Below are positions 1 to 9,043 of a stretch of DNA of 58,605 nucleotides, in pieces. The notes beneath the pieces are model-generated. The model had not been told where the DNA came from and made no database searches. It worked only from the letters and a program-made list of their open reading frames with translations. Source of the DNA: Nocardioides sp. (lineage in GTDB: Bacteria > Actinomycetota > Actinomycetes > Propionibacteriales > Nocardioidaceae); assembly GCA_017354415.1 (NCBI GenBank), contig JAFMQY010000002.1:1-58605 (forward strand), read 5' to 3'. Numbering within the stretch: the stretch's first letter is position 1; each line of letters starts with the position of its first letter. The translations under genes were made by a program, and so were the position numbers.

Positions 1-1092
1 GGCCGGACGGGACGTCGGCCCGGTGTAGATCGCGGAGGGGCGGATCAGGCGCCCGGTGCGCTTCTGCTCGAGGATGTGTGCCGACCAGCCGCCGGTGCGC
101 GCGCAGGTGAACATCGAGGTGAACATGTTCGACGGGACCTCGGCGAAGTCGAGGACGATCGCGGCCCAGAACTCCACGTTGGTCTCGAGCACGCGGTCGG
201 GCCGGCGGGCGCGGAGCTCGGCGAGCGCCGCCTTCTCCAGCGCCTCGGCGACCTCGTAGCGCGGGGCGCCGAGCTCGCGCGCCGTACGCCGGAGGACGCG
301 TGCGCGGGGGTCCTCGGCCCGGTAGACCCGATGGCCGAAGCCCATCAGCCGCTCGCCCCGGTCGAGCAGCCGCTTCACGTAGCCCTCGGCGTCCCCGGTG
401 CGTTCGACCTCCTCGATCATCCCGAGCACCCTGGACGGGGCGCCTCCGTGCAGCGGCCCGCTCATGGCGCCGATCGCCCCGGAGAACGCGGCCGCGACGT
501 CGGCGCCGGTCGAGGTGATCACGCGGGCAGTGAACGTCGAGGCGTTCATGCCGTGCTCGGCCGCGGAGCTCCAGTAGGCGTCGATCGCCTGGACGTGCTG
601 GGGGTCGGCCTCGCCGCGCCAGCGGATCAGGAACTTCTCGGCCAGAGTGGTGCCACGGTCGACCTCGCGCTGGGTGACGACCGGACGACCGAGGCCGCGT
701 GCGGACTGTGCGGCATACGACAGCACCATCACCGCCACCCGCGACAGGTCCAGCCGCGCCTGCTCGTCGGAGATGTCGTAGGTCTGACCCATGCCGAGCA
801 TCGGCGCAAGCATCGCGACGGATGCCTGGACGTCGGCGCGTACGTCGCCGGTGTGGATGGCGATGTTGTACGGCTCGGCCGGCGGCAGCCCGGGCTCATA
901 GGTCCCGTCGACCAGCAGCCCCCAGACCTTCTCGAACGGCACCCGCCCGGCGAGCTCCTCGATGTCGACCCCGCGATACCGAAGCGCCGATCCCTCCCTG
1001 TCGGGCTCGGCGATCTCGGAGGCGAACGCGACCACGCCCTCGAGGCCCTCCTGGACCTGCGACACCCGGGCCTCGCGGCTCTGCTCGGACAT
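1..1092 (-). CDS. Citrate synthase (C-terminus runs off the window)
   Basis: Reverse-strand translation from ATG at 1092: MSEQSREARVSQVQEGLEGVVAFASEIAEPDREGSALRYRGVDIEEL...LHGGAPSRVLGMIEEV...MGFGHRVYRAEDPRA...; citrate synthase motifs. Missing from the ORF track because it is open at the edge. Confidence 0.93.
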   Translation of the reverse strand, partial: MSEQSREARVSQVQEGLEGVVAFASEIAEPDREGSALRYRGVDIEELAGRVPFEKVWGLLVDGTYEPGLPPAEPYNIAIHTGDVRADVQASVAMLAPMLGMGQTYDISDEQARLDLSRVAVMVLSYAAQSARGLGRPVVTQREVDRGTTLAEKFLIRWRGEADPQHVQAIDAYWSSAAEHGMNASTFTARVITSTGADVAAAFSGAIGAMSGPLHGGAPSRVLGMIEEVERTGDAEGYVKRLLDRGERLMGFGHRVYRAEDPRARVLRRTARELGAPRYEVAEALEKAALAELRARRPDRVLETNVEFWAAIVLDFAEVPSNMFTSMFTCARTGGWSAHILEQKRTGRLIRPSAIYTGPTSRPA

Positions 1093-1186
1093 GCGACTCC
1101 TTCGTCGACCGACTGCCCTCGATTCTGCACGCCGTACCGAGGAAGCACACCTGCAGGGTGGGTGGGCAGGGTGGTTGGATCGAGGC

Positions 1187-1825
1187 GTGACGGACCGGTA
1201 CGCCGACCTGCGCCGCGACTACGCTGCGGGCGGCCTCGCGGAGGTCGACCTGGAGCCTGACCCGTTCGCGATGTTCCAGCGGTGGTACGACGCCGCCGCG
1301 GCGGCCGACCTCTACGAGCCGAACGCGATGGTGGTCGCATCGGTCTCCGCGGACGGCCGCCCCTCCGCGAGAATGGTGCTGCTCAAGGGCTTCTCCGAGC
1401 AGGGCTGGGTGTTCTTCACCAACCTCGGCTCGCGCAAGGGCCGCGAGCTGCGCGACAACCCGCACTGCGCGCTGCTCTTCCCGTGGCACCCGCTGGAGCG
1501 GCAGGTCCGTGTCGACGGCGTCGCCCACGAGCTCGCTCGGGAGGACGTCGCGGCGTACTTCGCGACCCGGCCGCGCGGAGCCCAGCTCGGTGCCCACGCC
1601 TCCCACCAGTCCCGCGAGGTCGGCTCGCGGCAGGAGCTGGACGACGCCTGGTCGGCCGCGGACACGGCGTACCCCGACGAGGTGCCGGTCCCGGACGAGT
1701 GGGGTGGCTTCCGGGTGGCGCCGGACGCCGTCGAGTTCTGGCAGGGGCGCCCCGGCCGGATGCACGACCGGCTCCTCTACCGCCGCGACGGCGACACCTG
1801 GACCACGGTCCGCCTGGCCCCCTGA
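1187..1825 (+). CDS. pdxH: Pyridoxamine 5'-phosphate oxidase
   Basis: GTG start inside ORF 962..1825; DRYADLRRDYAAGGL...DPFAMFQRWYDAA...ARMVLLKGFSEQGWVFFTNLGSRKGREL...FWQGRPGRMHDRLLYRR. Confidence 0.95.
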   Translation: MTDRYADLRRDYAAGGLAEVDLEPDPFAMFQRWYDAAAAADLYEPNAMVVASVSADGRPSARMVLLKGFSEQGWVFFTNLGSRKGRELRDNPHCALLFPWHPLERQVRVDGVAHELAREDVAAYFATRPRGAQLGAHASHQSREVGSRQELDDAWSAADTAYPDEVPVPDEWGGFRVAPDAVEFWQGRPGRMHDRLLYRRDGDTWTTVRLAP

Positions 1826-1882
1826 CCCGCGAACCGGCCACGTCGCCCCACGACGGTCCGGGGGAGACGCCTGGGGGGATAG

Positions 1883-1935
1883 TCCCTGACGAAACTGTCG
1901 TGTTCGGGACCGAAACCCGACAGCTTCGTCAGGGA
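1883..1935. repeat. Long near-perfect inverted repeat / hairpin
   Basis: tccctgacgaaActgtcg (1883-1900) pairs with cgacagCttcgtcaggga (1918-1935), 17/18; loop holds a second ttcgg/ccgaa stem. Confidence 0.8.
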
Positions 1936-1954
1936 GTACCCGAATTAACGCCTT

Positions 1955-1973
1955 GTGAGTGAGCACTCACTCA
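1955..1973. promoter_or_regulatory. Putative TetR operator
   Basis: gtgagtgagcactcactca: TGAGTGA-gcac-TCACTCA inverted repeat 17 nt upstream of the TetR start. Confidence 0.65.
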
Positions 1974-1989
1974 GTTACTCTGGCGCTCG

Positions 1990-2607
1990 ATGAGTCCACG
2001 TGCCACCGCGATGTCGCCTGATGACCGCCGCAAGGCGATCGTCCGGGCGCTCGTGCCGTTGCTCGTGGAGCGCGGGGGAGAGGTGAGCACGCGGGAGATC
2101 GCCCAGGCTGCGGGGATCGCGGAGGGCACGATCTTCCGGGTCTTTCCCGACAAGCGGAGCCTGATGCTGGCCGCGGCCCACGAGGCGATCAACCCCACCG
2201 ACGGCCAGGCGGCCTTCGACGAGGCGATCGCCGGGGCGACGTCGTTGCGGGAGAAGGTGGTCGTCGCCGCACAGCGGGTGCTCGACCGGATGCGCCTCAC
2301 GATGTCGGTGATGTTCGCGGTCCGTGGCCACCTGATGGCCGCGGAGGAGCTGCACGAGCACCACAAGAAGGACTTCGGGCCACCGGCGTTCGTGCTCGAG
2401 GCCCAGGCGGAGCTCCACCGCCGCCTGACCGCGATCTTCGAGCAGCACCGCGACGAGATCGCGGTCGATCCGGAGGTCGCGGCCCTGGCACTGCGCAGTC
2501 TCATCTTCGGGGCCAGTCGCCCCGAGTTCGGCATGGCTCCGGCGCTCAACGCCGAGCAGATCGCAGACCTCCTGCTGCAGGGGGTCGGAAGACGGGGAGA
2601 GAGCTAA
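1990..2607 (+). CDS. TetR/AcrR family transcriptional regulator
   Basis: RRKAIVRALVPLLVERGGEVSTREIAQAAGIAEGTIFRVFPDKRSLMLAAA N-terminal HTH. Confidence 0.93.
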   Translation: MSPRATAMSPDDRRKAIVRALVPLLVERGGEVSTREIAQAAGIAEGTIFRVFPDKRSLMLAAAHEAINPTDGQAAFDEAIAGATSLREKVVVAAQRVLDRMRLTMSVMFAVRGHLMAAEELHEHHKKDFGPPAFVLEAQAELHRRLTAIFEQHRDEIAVDPEVAALALRSLIFGASRPEFGMAPALNAEQIADLLLQGVGRRGES

Positions 2608-2611
2608 CCAG

Positions 2612-4345
2612 ATGCTGATCACGCTCGTCCGCAGGTTCCTCGCGGCGTACCGCCGCCCCCTGATCGCCGTCGTCGTGCTGCAGTTCATCGGCACGGTGAT
2701 GGCGCTCTACCTGCCCAGCCTGAACGCCGACATCATCGACAACGGCGTCGTCACCGGCGACACCGGCTACATCGTCCGGACCGGCGCCGTGATGCTGGTC
2801 GTCGCGTTCGTCCAGATCCTCTGCTCGATCGGGGCGGTCTGGTTCGGCGCGCGTACGGCGATGGGTTTCGGCCGCGACGTCCGCGCGGAGATCTTCCGCC
2901 AGGTGGGCACCTTCAGCCAGCGCGAGGTGCAGCACTTCGGCGCCCCGAGCCTGATCACCCGTGAGACGAACGACGTCCAGCAGGTGCAGATGCTCGTGCT
3001 GATGTCGTGCACGCTGATGGTGATGGCGCCGATCATGATGGTCGGCGGGATCGTGATGGCCATCCGCGAGGACCTCGGTCTCTCCTGGCTGATCGCGGTG
3101 ACCGTGCCGGTGCTCGCAGCCTGCCTGGCCGTGATCATCACCCGGATGGTGCCGAGCTTCCGGCTCATGCAGACCCGCATCGACGAGGTGAACCGCCTGC
3201 TCCGCGAGCAGATCAGCGGCGTCCGCGTCGTACGCGCGTTCGTCCGGGAGCCGCTGGAGACGGACCGCTTCCAGACCGCCAACCGGGAGCTCACCGACGT
3301 TGCCACCCGGGCCGGCCGCTGGCTGGCCACGATGTTCCCCACCGTGATGCTGGTGGCCAATCTCGCCTCGGTCGCCGTGCTCTGGTTCGGCGGTCATCGG
3401 GTGGCGTCCGGCGACATGCAGGTCGGTGCCCTGACCGCATACCTCGCCTATCTCATGCAGATCGTGATGTCGGTGATGATGGGCACCTTCATGATGATGA
3501 TGATCCCGCGCTCGGCCGTGTGCGCCGACCGGGTCATGGAGGTTCTCCACACCGACACGTCCGTGCCCACGCCCGAGGAGAGCGTCACCCATCTCCCCCG
3601 GCGCGGGACCCTGCGGCTCGACGACGTGACGTTCAGCTACCCGGGTGCCGACCTGCCGGTCCTGCGTGACGTGTCGTTCGAGGCCCGCCCGGGGGAGACC
3701 GTCGCCGTGATCGGCTCGACCGGGGCCGGCAAGAGCACCCTGGTCAACCTCGTGCCACGGTTGTTCGACGTCACCGCGGGCACGGTCGAGGTCGGCGGGG
3801 TCGACGTACGCCGGATCGACCCGGAGACGCTCTGGTCGGGGATCGGGCTGGTGCCGCAGAAGGCCTACCTGTTCTCCGGGACCGTGCGCAGCAACCTGCT
3901 CCACGGCAAGGAGGACGCCACCGACGAGGAGCTCTGGAGGGCCCTCGAGATCGCCCAGGCGGCGGACTTCGTGCAGGCCATGCCCGAGGGACTCGACGCC
4001 CCCATCGCCCAGGGCGGCACCAACGTCTCGGGGGGCCAGCGCCAGCGGCTCGCCATCGCCCGCGCCGTCGTACGACGCCCCGCGCTCTACCTGTTCGACG
4101 ACTCCTTCTCCGCGCTCGACCTGGCCACCGACGCCCGGCTGAGGGCCGCGTTGCGGCCCGTCACCCGGGACGCGACGGTGCTGATCGTCGCCCAGCGGGT
4201 GTCCACGATCCGCGACGCCGACCTGATCCTCGTCCTCGAGGACGGCGTCATCGTGGGACGCGGCACTCACCACGAGCTGCTCGCGGACTGCGCGACGTAC
4301 CAGGAGATCGTCGAGTCCCAGCTGAGCGCCGAGGAGGCCGCATGA
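2612..4345 (+). CDS. ABC exporter, fused permease/ATPase, subunit 1 (degenerate catalytic site)
   Basis: GSTGAGKST Walker A, VSGGQRQRLAIARA signature, LYLFDDSFSALD Walker B with D where E is usual. Confidence 0.95.
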   Translation: MLITLVRRFLAAYRRPLIAVVVLQFIGTVMALYLPSLNADIIDNGVVTGDTGYIVRTGAVMLVVAFVQILCSIGAVWFGARTAMGFGRDVRAEIFRQVGTFSQREVQHFGAPSLITRETNDVQQVQMLVLMSCTLMVMAPIMMVGGIVMAIREDLGLSWLIAVTVPVLAACLAVIITRMVPSFRLMQTRIDEVNRLLREQISGVRVVRAFVREPLETDRFQTANRELTDVATRAGRWLATMFPTVMLVANLASVAVLWFGGHRVASGDMQVGALTAYLAYLMQIVMSVMMGTFMMMMIPRSAVCADRVMEVLHTDTSVPTPEESVTHLPRRGTLRLDDVTFSYPGADLPVLRDVSFEARPGETVAVIGSTGAGKSTLVNLVPRLFDVTAGTVEVGGVDVRRIDPETLWSGIGLVPQKAYLFSGTVRSNLLHGKEDATDEELWRALEIAQAADFVQAMPEGLDAPIAQGGTNVSGGQRQRLAIARAVVRRPALYLFDDSFSALDLATDARLRAALRPVTRDATVLIVAQRVSTIRDADLILVLEDGVIVGRGTHHELLADCATYQEIVESQLSAEEAA

Positions 4346-6483
4346 GCACGAACGAGCATCCTCACGCGGTCTCGGCAGGTTCGACGGACGCACACAGCTC
4401 GACCGGTGGTGCCGGTTCGACTGACGGGGGCGGACCGGTCGTCGTGCCGGGCGGCGAGCCGGCCGGCATCCCGGTCGGGGAGCCCGGCACGGCGTCCGAG
4501 AGCGGCCAGCTGAAGGAGACCGAGCGAGTCACGGCCGGGCCGGGCCACGGGCGCGGTCCGTTCGGCGGCGGAATGGTCGGCCAGAAGGCGAACGACTTCG
4601 GACCGTCCGCCAAGCGCCTCGTACGCCGGATGGCGCCCGAGCGCACCAAGGCGATCCTGGTCGTGCTGCTCGCGATCTGCAGCGTCGGACTGATGTCACT
4701 CGGACCTCGGATCCTGGGCCGGGCCACCGACCTGATCTTCGCCGGCATCCTCGGCCAGCAGCTCGGCAGGTCCGTGCCGGCGGGCACGTCTCAGGAGCAG
4801 GTCGTCCAGCACCTCCAGCAGGCGGGCCAGGACCGGCAGGCCTCGATGATCGCCTCGATGAGTCACTTCGTCGTCGGGCAGGGCGTCGACTTCACTGCGG
4901 TCGCTCACGTGTTGCTGCTCGTCCTCGCCGTGTACGCCGGGGCGTCGCTGCTGTCGTGGCTGCAGGGCTTCCTGCTCAACGACGTCGTCCAGAGCACGAT
5001 CTTCCGGATGCGGTCCGAGGTGGAGGACAAGGTCAACGCCCTGCCGTTGAGCTACTTCGACCGGCAGCCGCGCGGAGAGCTGCTCAGCCGGGTGACCAAC
5101 GACATCGACAACATCAGCCAGACCCTGCAGCAGACGATGAGCCAGCTGCTGACCTCGCTGCTCACGGTGGTCTTCGTCGTCGGCTTCATGTTCTCGATCT
5201 CGTGGGAGCTGGCGCTGGTCGCCCTGGTCACCGTGCCGATCACGATGGTGGTCACGGGCGCGGTGATGAAGCGCAGCCAGGGCATGTTCATCGACCAGTG
5301 GCGGCGTACCGGCCGGCTCAACGCCCACATCGAGGAGACGTTCTCCGGCCACGCCCTGGTCAAGGTGTTCGGACGCCAGCAGGCCGTCGAGGACACCTTC
5401 GCCGAGGAGAACGAGAAGCTCTACGAGGCGTCGTTCGGCGCGCAGTTCGTCAGCGGGCTCATCATGCCGACGATGATGTTCATCGGGAACCTCAACTACG
5501 TCGTGATCGCCGTCCTGGGTGGCCTCAAGGTGGCGAACGGATCCATCTCCCTGGGCGACGTACAGGCGTTCATCCAGTACTCCCGCCAGTTCACCCAGCC
5601 GCTCACCCAGGTCGCCTCGATGACCAACCTCCTGCAGTCCGGAGTCGCCAGTGCGGAGCGGGTCTTCGAGCTCCTGGACGCACCCGAGCAGGAGCCTGAC
5701 GCGACCGGCGAGCCGGCTCCGGCCCACCTCCGGCACGGCGAGGTGCGGTTCGAGGACGTGTCGTTCTCGTACTCCGAGGACAAACCGCTGATCGAGGACC
5801 TCTCGCTGGTCGCCGAGCCGGGCAACACGGTCGCGATCGTCGGGCCCACGGGCGCCGGGAAGACCACGCTGGTCAACCTGGTGATGCGCTTCTACGACGT
5901 CAACTCGGGTCGGATCACCCTCGACGGCGTGGACATCGCGTCCATGCCGCGGGCGGCGCTGCGCGAGCAGATCGGGATGGTCCTCCAGGACACCTGGCTG
6001 TTCGAGGGGTCGATCCGCGACAACATCGCCTACGGCCGCCCCGACGCGACCGAGGAGGAGATCCTCGAGGCCGCACGCGCGACGTATGTCGACCGCTTCG
6101 TCCACTCCCTGCCCGACGGCTACGACACGCACATCGACGAGGAGGGCAGCAACCTGTCGGCCGGCGAACGACAGCTCGTCACGATCGCGCGCGCCTTCCT
6201 GTCCGACCCGGCGCTGCTGATCCTCGACGAGGCGACGTCGTCGGTCGACACCCGCACCGAGCTGCTGCTCCAGCACGCGATGGCAGCACTGCGCACCGAC
6301 CGTACGTCGTTCGTGATCGCCCATCGGCTCTCCACGATCCGCGACGCCGACCTGATCCTGGTGATGGAGGACGGCGCGATCGTGGAGCAGGGCACCCACG
6401 ACTCGCTGCTCGAGGCCGACGGCGCCTACGCGCGGCTCTACAACGCCCAGTTCGTGGCGCCGGAGGAGAGCGCCGTCGCCTGA
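4342..6483 (+). CDS. ABC exporter, fused permease/ATPase, subunit 2
   Basis: 4-bp overlap with subunit 1; GPTGAGKTT, LSAGERQLVTIARA, LLILDEATSSVD; about 90-aa low-complexity N-terminal extension. Confidence 0.95.
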   Translation: MSTNEHPHAVSAGSTDAHSSTGGAGSTDGGGPVVVPGGEPAGIPVGEPGTASESGQLKETERVTAGPGHGRGPFGGGMVGQKANDFGPSAKRLVRRMAPERTKAILVVLLAICSVGLMSLGPRILGRATDLIFAGILGQQLGRSVPAGTSQEQVVQHLQQAGQDRQASMIASMSHFVVGQGVDFTAVAHVLLLVLAVYAGASLLSWLQGFLLNDVVQSTIFRMRSEVEDKVNALPLSYFDRQPRGELLSRVTNDIDNISQTLQQTMSQLLTSLLTVVFVVGFMFSISWELALVALVTVPITMVVTGAVMKRSQGMFIDQWRRTGRLNAHIEETFSGHALVKVFGRQQAVEDTFAEENEKLYEASFGAQFVSGLIMPTMMFIGNLNYVVIAVLGGLKVANGSISLGDVQAFIQYSRQFTQPLTQVASMTNLLQSGVASAERVFELLDAPEQEPDATGEPAPAHLRHGEVRFEDVSFSYSEDKPLIEDLSLVAEPGNTVAIVGPTGAGKTTLVNLVMRFYDVNSGRITLDGVDIASMPRAALREQIGMVLQDTWLFEGSIRDNIAYGRPDATEEEILEAARATYVDRFVHSLPDGYDTHIDEEGSNLSAGERQLVTIARAFLSDPALLILDEATSSVDTRTELLLQHAMAALRTDRTSFVIAHRLSTIRDADLILVMEDGAIVEQGTHDSLLEADGAYARLYNAQFVAPEESAVA

Positions 6484-6589
6484 TCGACGCTGTGGGGAGT
6501 CGCCGGCGGACCCGGTACACCACCGACTCCCCGCAACCGCGATGCGAAACGGCTTGAGCGCCCTTGGCCCCGCGGGTTAGCGTCGTCGT

Positions 6590-6760
6590 ACACGAGGAAG
6601 GAGGTGGTCCAGAGTTGAGTACTTCTAGGACGCGTGAGGTGGCTGCGGTCTAGCAGCAACCGGCCAGCCGAAGTACTGCTGGCAATTCAACGCAGACACC
6701 CGACCCGTAGGTGATCCGGCCCACGTCCGGCTGGAGGGACCCTGGCTAGCCCTGTGGTCA
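6590..6760 (+). promoter_or_regulatory. Structured 5' leader with short uORF (LSTSRTREVAAV) upstream of MFS transporter
   Basis: gaggaaggaggtggtccagag RBS-like then TTG at 6615 to TAG at 6653; agtacttc (6618-6625) complements gaagtact (6670-6677); competing stem gccagc (6663-6668)/gctggc (6678-6683). Confidence 0.6.
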
Positions 6761-6817
6761 CACCTGCGGGTCGTCTGCATTTCCTCGACTTGGCGAGAGC
6801 CCTCTCGATGGAATAAA

Positions 6818-6832
6818 GTTGACCAGGTCAAC
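6818..6832. promoter_or_regulatory. Putative MarR operator
   Basis: gttgac-cag-gtcaac inverted repeat just upstream of the likely MFS start. Confidence 0.5.
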
Positions 6833-6845
6833 CGTTGACTCCACC

Positions 6846-8537
6846 ATGAGGAACTCGTCCGTGTCAGAGACCACCACTCCACCATCCAACGTCGACCCCG
6901 CCGAGCAGACGGGGACGATGACACATCGCGAGGTGCTGGAGGCGCTGTCCGGTCTCCTGCTGGCGATGTTCGTCGCCATGCTGTCGAGCACGGTGGTGTC
7001 CAACGCGCTGCCTCGCATCGTCGGGGACCTCCGCGGCAGCCAGACCGGGTACACCTGGGTGGTCGTGGCAACGCTCCTGACGATGACGGCGACCACGCCG
7101 ATCTGGGGCAAGCTCGCGGACCAGTTCTCCAAGAAGACGCTCGTGCAGTCCGCGCTCGTCATCTACGTCATCGGGTCCGTGATCGCCGGCACCGCCGCGA
7201 ACATGGGCGTCCTGATCGGCGCCCGCGCGGTCCAGGGCCTCGGGGTCGGTGGCCTCACCGCGCTGGTGCAGGTCGTGATCGCGAGCATGGTGTCGCCGCG
7301 TGAGCGTGGCCGCTACAGCGGCTACATCGGCGCGGTCTTCGCGACGGCGACGGTCAGCGGTCCGCTGATCGGCGGCGTGATCGTCGACACGCCGGGTCTG
7401 GGCTGGCGCTGGTGCTTCTACGTCGGCATCCCCTTCGCGGTCGCGGCGTTCGCCGTCCTGCAGAAGACCCTCCACCTTCCCGTCGTACGCCGCGAGCACC
7501 ACGTCGACTACCTCGGCGCGACGCTGCTGATGGGCGGCGTCAGCATCCTCCTGGTCTGGGTCAGCCTGGCCGGCAACCAGTTCGCGTGGGGCTCGACCCT
7601 CAGCTTCACGCTGGTGGTCCTCGGCCTGGCCGTGATCGCGTCGGCGGTGTACGTCGAGGGGCGGGTCGCCCGAGACCCGATCATCCCGCTCCGTCTCTTC
7701 CGCGACCGTACGACGGCGCTCGCCACCGCTGCGTCGGTGCTGATCGGGGTCGCGATGTTCGGCGCCACCGTCTACCTGAGCCAGTACTTCCAGATCTCGC
7801 GGGGCATGACCCCGACCCACGCGGGCCTGATGTCGATCTTCATGGTCGGCGGTCTGGTGATCTCCAGCATGGTCACGGGCCGCATCATCACCCGCACGGG
7901 CACCTGGAAGCCGTACCTCGTCTCCGGCATGATCGCTGTCGTGGTGGGCCTGGCGTTGCTGAGCCGGATCGACGAGTCCACGCCGCTGCCGTTGCTGGGC
8001 GTCTACATGGCCGTGCTCGGCCTCGGCCTCGGCGCCACCATGCAGAATCTCGTGCTCTCGGTGCAGAACAACGCCGCCCAGGCCGACATGGGCGCCGCCA
8101 GCTCGCTGGTCGCGTTCTTCCGCAGCCTGGGCGGCTCGATCGGGGTCGCCGGGCTCGGCGCCGTCCTCAGCCACCAGGTGTCCAGGACCGTGTCCTCCGG
8201 CCTCGCCCAGATGGGCGCCCCCGCCAACACCCACCAGAGCCACCAGATCCCCGACCTGTCGACGCTGCCCGGCCCGATCCGCGACCTGTTCCAGATGGCC
8301 TTCGGCGAGGCCACCGGCCACGTCTTCCTCGTGGCCGTCCCGTTCGCGGCTCTGGCGCTCGTGTGCGTGCTGTTCATCCGCGAGGTGCCGCTGCGCACAA
8401 CCGTCCTGCGCGCCGACGAGGTCGCCGCCCGTGACGAGGAGGAGCGGGACGCCGTCCGACTCGACGGGCCCCACCCCGAGCCGGTCGGACGGCCCCTCGC
8501 CGGTCCGGAGGCGGTGACGTCCCGTGTCACGGGCTGA
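6846..8537 (+). CDS. MFS drug efflux transporter, DHA2 (EmrB/QacA) type
   Basis: 14-TM-like ORF 6819..8537; LDxxVVNxALPxI-like SSTVVSNALPRIVGDL, GxxxDxxxKK-like GKLADQFSKKT. Start chosen at ATG 6846; could be 6819 or 6861. Confidence 0.92.
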   Translation: MRNSSVSETTTPPSNVDPAEQTGTMTHREVLEALSGLLLAMFVAMLSSTVVSNALPRIVGDLRGSQTGYTWVVVATLLTMTATTPIWGKLADQFSKKTLVQSALVIYVIGSVIAGTAANMGVLIGARAVQGLGVGGLTALVQVVIASMVSPRERGRYSGYIGAVFATATVSGPLIGGVIVDTPGLGWRWCFYVGIPFAVAAFAVLQKTLHLPVVRREHHVDYLGATLLMGGVSILLVWVSLAGNQFAWGSTLSFTLVVLGLAVIASAVYVEGRVARDPIIPLRLFRDRTTALATAASVLIGVAMFGATVYLSQYFQISRGMTPTHAGLMSIFMVGGLVISSMVTGRIITRTGTWKPYLVSGMIAVVVGLALLSRIDESTPLPLLGVYMAVLGLGLGATMQNLVLSVQNNAAQADMGAASSLVAFFRSLGGSIGVAGLGAVLSHQVSRTVSSGLAQMGAPANTHQSHQIPDLSTLPGPIRDLFQMAFGEATGHVFLVAVPFAALALVCVLFIREVPLRTTVLRADEVAARDEEERDAVRLDGPHPEPVGRPLAGPEAVTSRVTG

Positions 8538-8958
8538 CGAGCTCGGCCGTCTCGAGCAGGAGGTGGGCGTGCTGATCCGCCGCGTGAAGCGGGTGATCGG
8601 CGAACGCGCACGAGCCGTCCACCCGGACCTCCAGCCCGCGTCGTACCTGATGCTCACCTACCTGGCCTCCGCCGGGCCGCAGCGGTCGTCGGTGATGTCG
8701 GAGAAGTTCGGGGTCGACAAGGGCGCGATCAGCCGCCAGGTACAGCACCTGTGCGACCTCGGCCTGCTGCACCGGGAGCCGGACCCCGCCGACGGCCGGG
8801 CGGTGCTGATCTCGGCCAGCCCGAACGCCGTACGCCGGATGCGGGCGGTGGACCGTGACCGCCGCCGCTGGCTCGAGGAGAAGCTCTCGGAGTGGTCGGA
8901 GGACGACCTGCGGGACCTCGTGGCAGGGCTCGCGAGCTACAACGCCGCCCTCGACTGA
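8524..8958 (+). CDS. MarR family transcriptional regulator
   Basis: Overlaps MFS gene by 14 bp; SVMSEKFGVDKGAISRQVQHLCDLGLLHREPDPADGRAVLISAS wHTH. Confidence 0.92.
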   Translation: MSRADELGRLEQEVGVLIRRVKRVIGERARAVHPDLQPASYLMLTYLASAGPQRSSVMSEKFGVDKGAISRQVQHLCDLGLLHREPDPADGRAVLISASPNAVRRMRAVDRDRRRWLEEKLSEWSEDDLRDLVAGLASYNAALD

Positions 8959-9043
8959 ACCGCGGTTCTGTCCCGTGGAGCCGCGGGACCGTCGCGTGGT
9001 CAGAACCCGCGGCACGAGTGGTCACAACCCACGGTTCAACCAG

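Noticed and set aside
2546-4393. 615-aa minus-strand ORF antisense to the ABC subunit
   Set aside because: His/Asp/Arg-rich low-complexity translation typical of antisense frames in GC-rich DNA; plus strand has clear ABC motifs.
4696-6399. 567-aa minus-strand ORF
   Set aside because: Antisense shadow of the second ABC subunit.
6864-8657. 597-aa minus-strand ORF
   Set aside because: Antisense shadow of the MFS gene.
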